A DNA stretch of 5,618 nucleotides. It comes from Bacteroidota bacterium. Its GTDB lineage: Bacteria; Bacteroidota; Bacteroidia; J057. A program made the translations under genes and the position numbers. A model generated the notes under the pieces. That model was not told where the DNA came from. It made no database searches and saw nothing but the letters and a program-made list of their open reading frames with translations. The DNA lies in NCBI GenBank assembly GCA_963169475.1, contig CAUJFT010000048.1, positions 1-5,618 on the forward strand, written 5' to 3'. Shown here in pieces: positions 5,277 to 5,618 of this stretch (the first letter of the stretch is position 1; every line of letters starts with the position of its first letter).

Positions 5277-5618
5277 ATGGATAAGTCCTTTGAAAAAACG
5301 TATTCTCTTAATCCTGCCCGCCTCAAAATCGGTCATAATATAGAGCTTTTTGAATTAGATGGAGCTTTTTTTTCTCATTTTGAGAATGAATCTATCCAAG
5401 ATTGTAGTATAAAAGCGGAACTTGAAATCATCAGAAATGAGTTTCAATTGGATGTCTCTTTTTATATTCATGGAGAGGTTACCGTAGCCTGCGACCGCTG
5501 TGCGGAAGATATGAAGTTACCTATCGCACTTAAAGAAAGGGTAATTTATTCTTTCAATGAAAAACTGAAAGACGTGGATAATTTAGAAATTATCTTTGTA
5601 AATGAAAAAGCTCCTTTT
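5277..5618 (+). CDS. yceD: DUF177/YceD family protein, 3' end outside window
   Basis: 114 codons are visible from ATG 5277 to the window edge, beginning MDKSFEKTYSLNPARLKIGH. The diagnostic DUF177 segment is VTVACDRCAEDMKLPI, with the CxxC pair Cys72 and Cys75, preceded by a hydrophobic beta stretch (FQLDVSFYIHGE). Family members are cytoplasmic. The E. coli gene is next to rpmF (ribosomal protein L32), and the plant homologue is needed for 23S rRNA accumulation, so a role in large-subunit rRNA processing or stability is expected. In Bacteroidetes rpmF and fatty-acid synthesis genes usually follow; these would lie beyond the window. An ATG five bases upstream (5272) is in another frame and gives no family match. 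The gene has its own promoter at 5227-5257 and is divergent from the lectin protein, with no evident functional link to it. Confidence 0.88.
   Translation, partial: MDKSFEKTYSLNPARLKIGHNIELFELDGAFFSHFENESIQDCSIKAELEIIRNEFQLDVSFYIHGEVTVACDRCAEDMKLPIALKERVIYSFNEKLKDVDNLEIIFVNEKAPF

Overview
The window looks like a piece of a Bacteroidota (Bacteroidetes) chromosome. The evidence is a large secreted protein ending in a type IX secretion (T9SS) type B sorting domain, promoters of the Bacteroidetes form TTTG-N19-TAnnTTTG, absence of Shine-Dalgarno sequences before the genes, and A+T-rich spacers.

Left part, 1-1502: this resembles the control region of a temperate phage or related integrated element. 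A 238-residue HTH/S24 (LexA/CI-type) self-cleaving repressor reads rightward from 786. A small basic protein, possibly Cro-like, and the 5' part of an unknown gene read leftward, 5 bases apart, as one operon. Between the two directions lies a perfect 16-bp palindrome (708-723). It sits in the spacer of a recognisable leftward promoter (-33 TTTG at 731-728, -7-like TTTCTTTG at 707-700), which is the position expected of a repressor operator. A weaker second copy lies exactly 30 bp away, towards the repressor gene.

Middle, 1503-2262: about 760 bp with no convincing gene but many repeats: roughly 10-12-bp phased CGTGTAAAAA units, a 13-bp repeat in two copies, a GATAACTT/TTATCAA inverted motif in two places, three tandem 12-bp units, and a cluster of hairpins ending in rho-independent terminators. 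I infer that the boundary between element and host, possibly an attachment region, lies here. No integrase is visible in the window to prove it.

Right part, 2263-5618: ordinary chromosomal genes. A 929-residue exported protein (signal peptide, L-type lectin-like domain, a run of Ig-like domains, PKD-like domain, T9SS type B C-terminal domain) reads leftward and ends at a strong bidirectional terminator. Divergent from it, behind a near-perfect Bacteroidetes promoter, starts a DUF177/YceD gene, cut by the window edge; in this phylum it normally precedes rpmF and fatty-acid synthesis genes.

The most interesting parts are the lysogeny-type switch with its operator inside the promoter spacer, and the repeat-dense non-coding block beside it.
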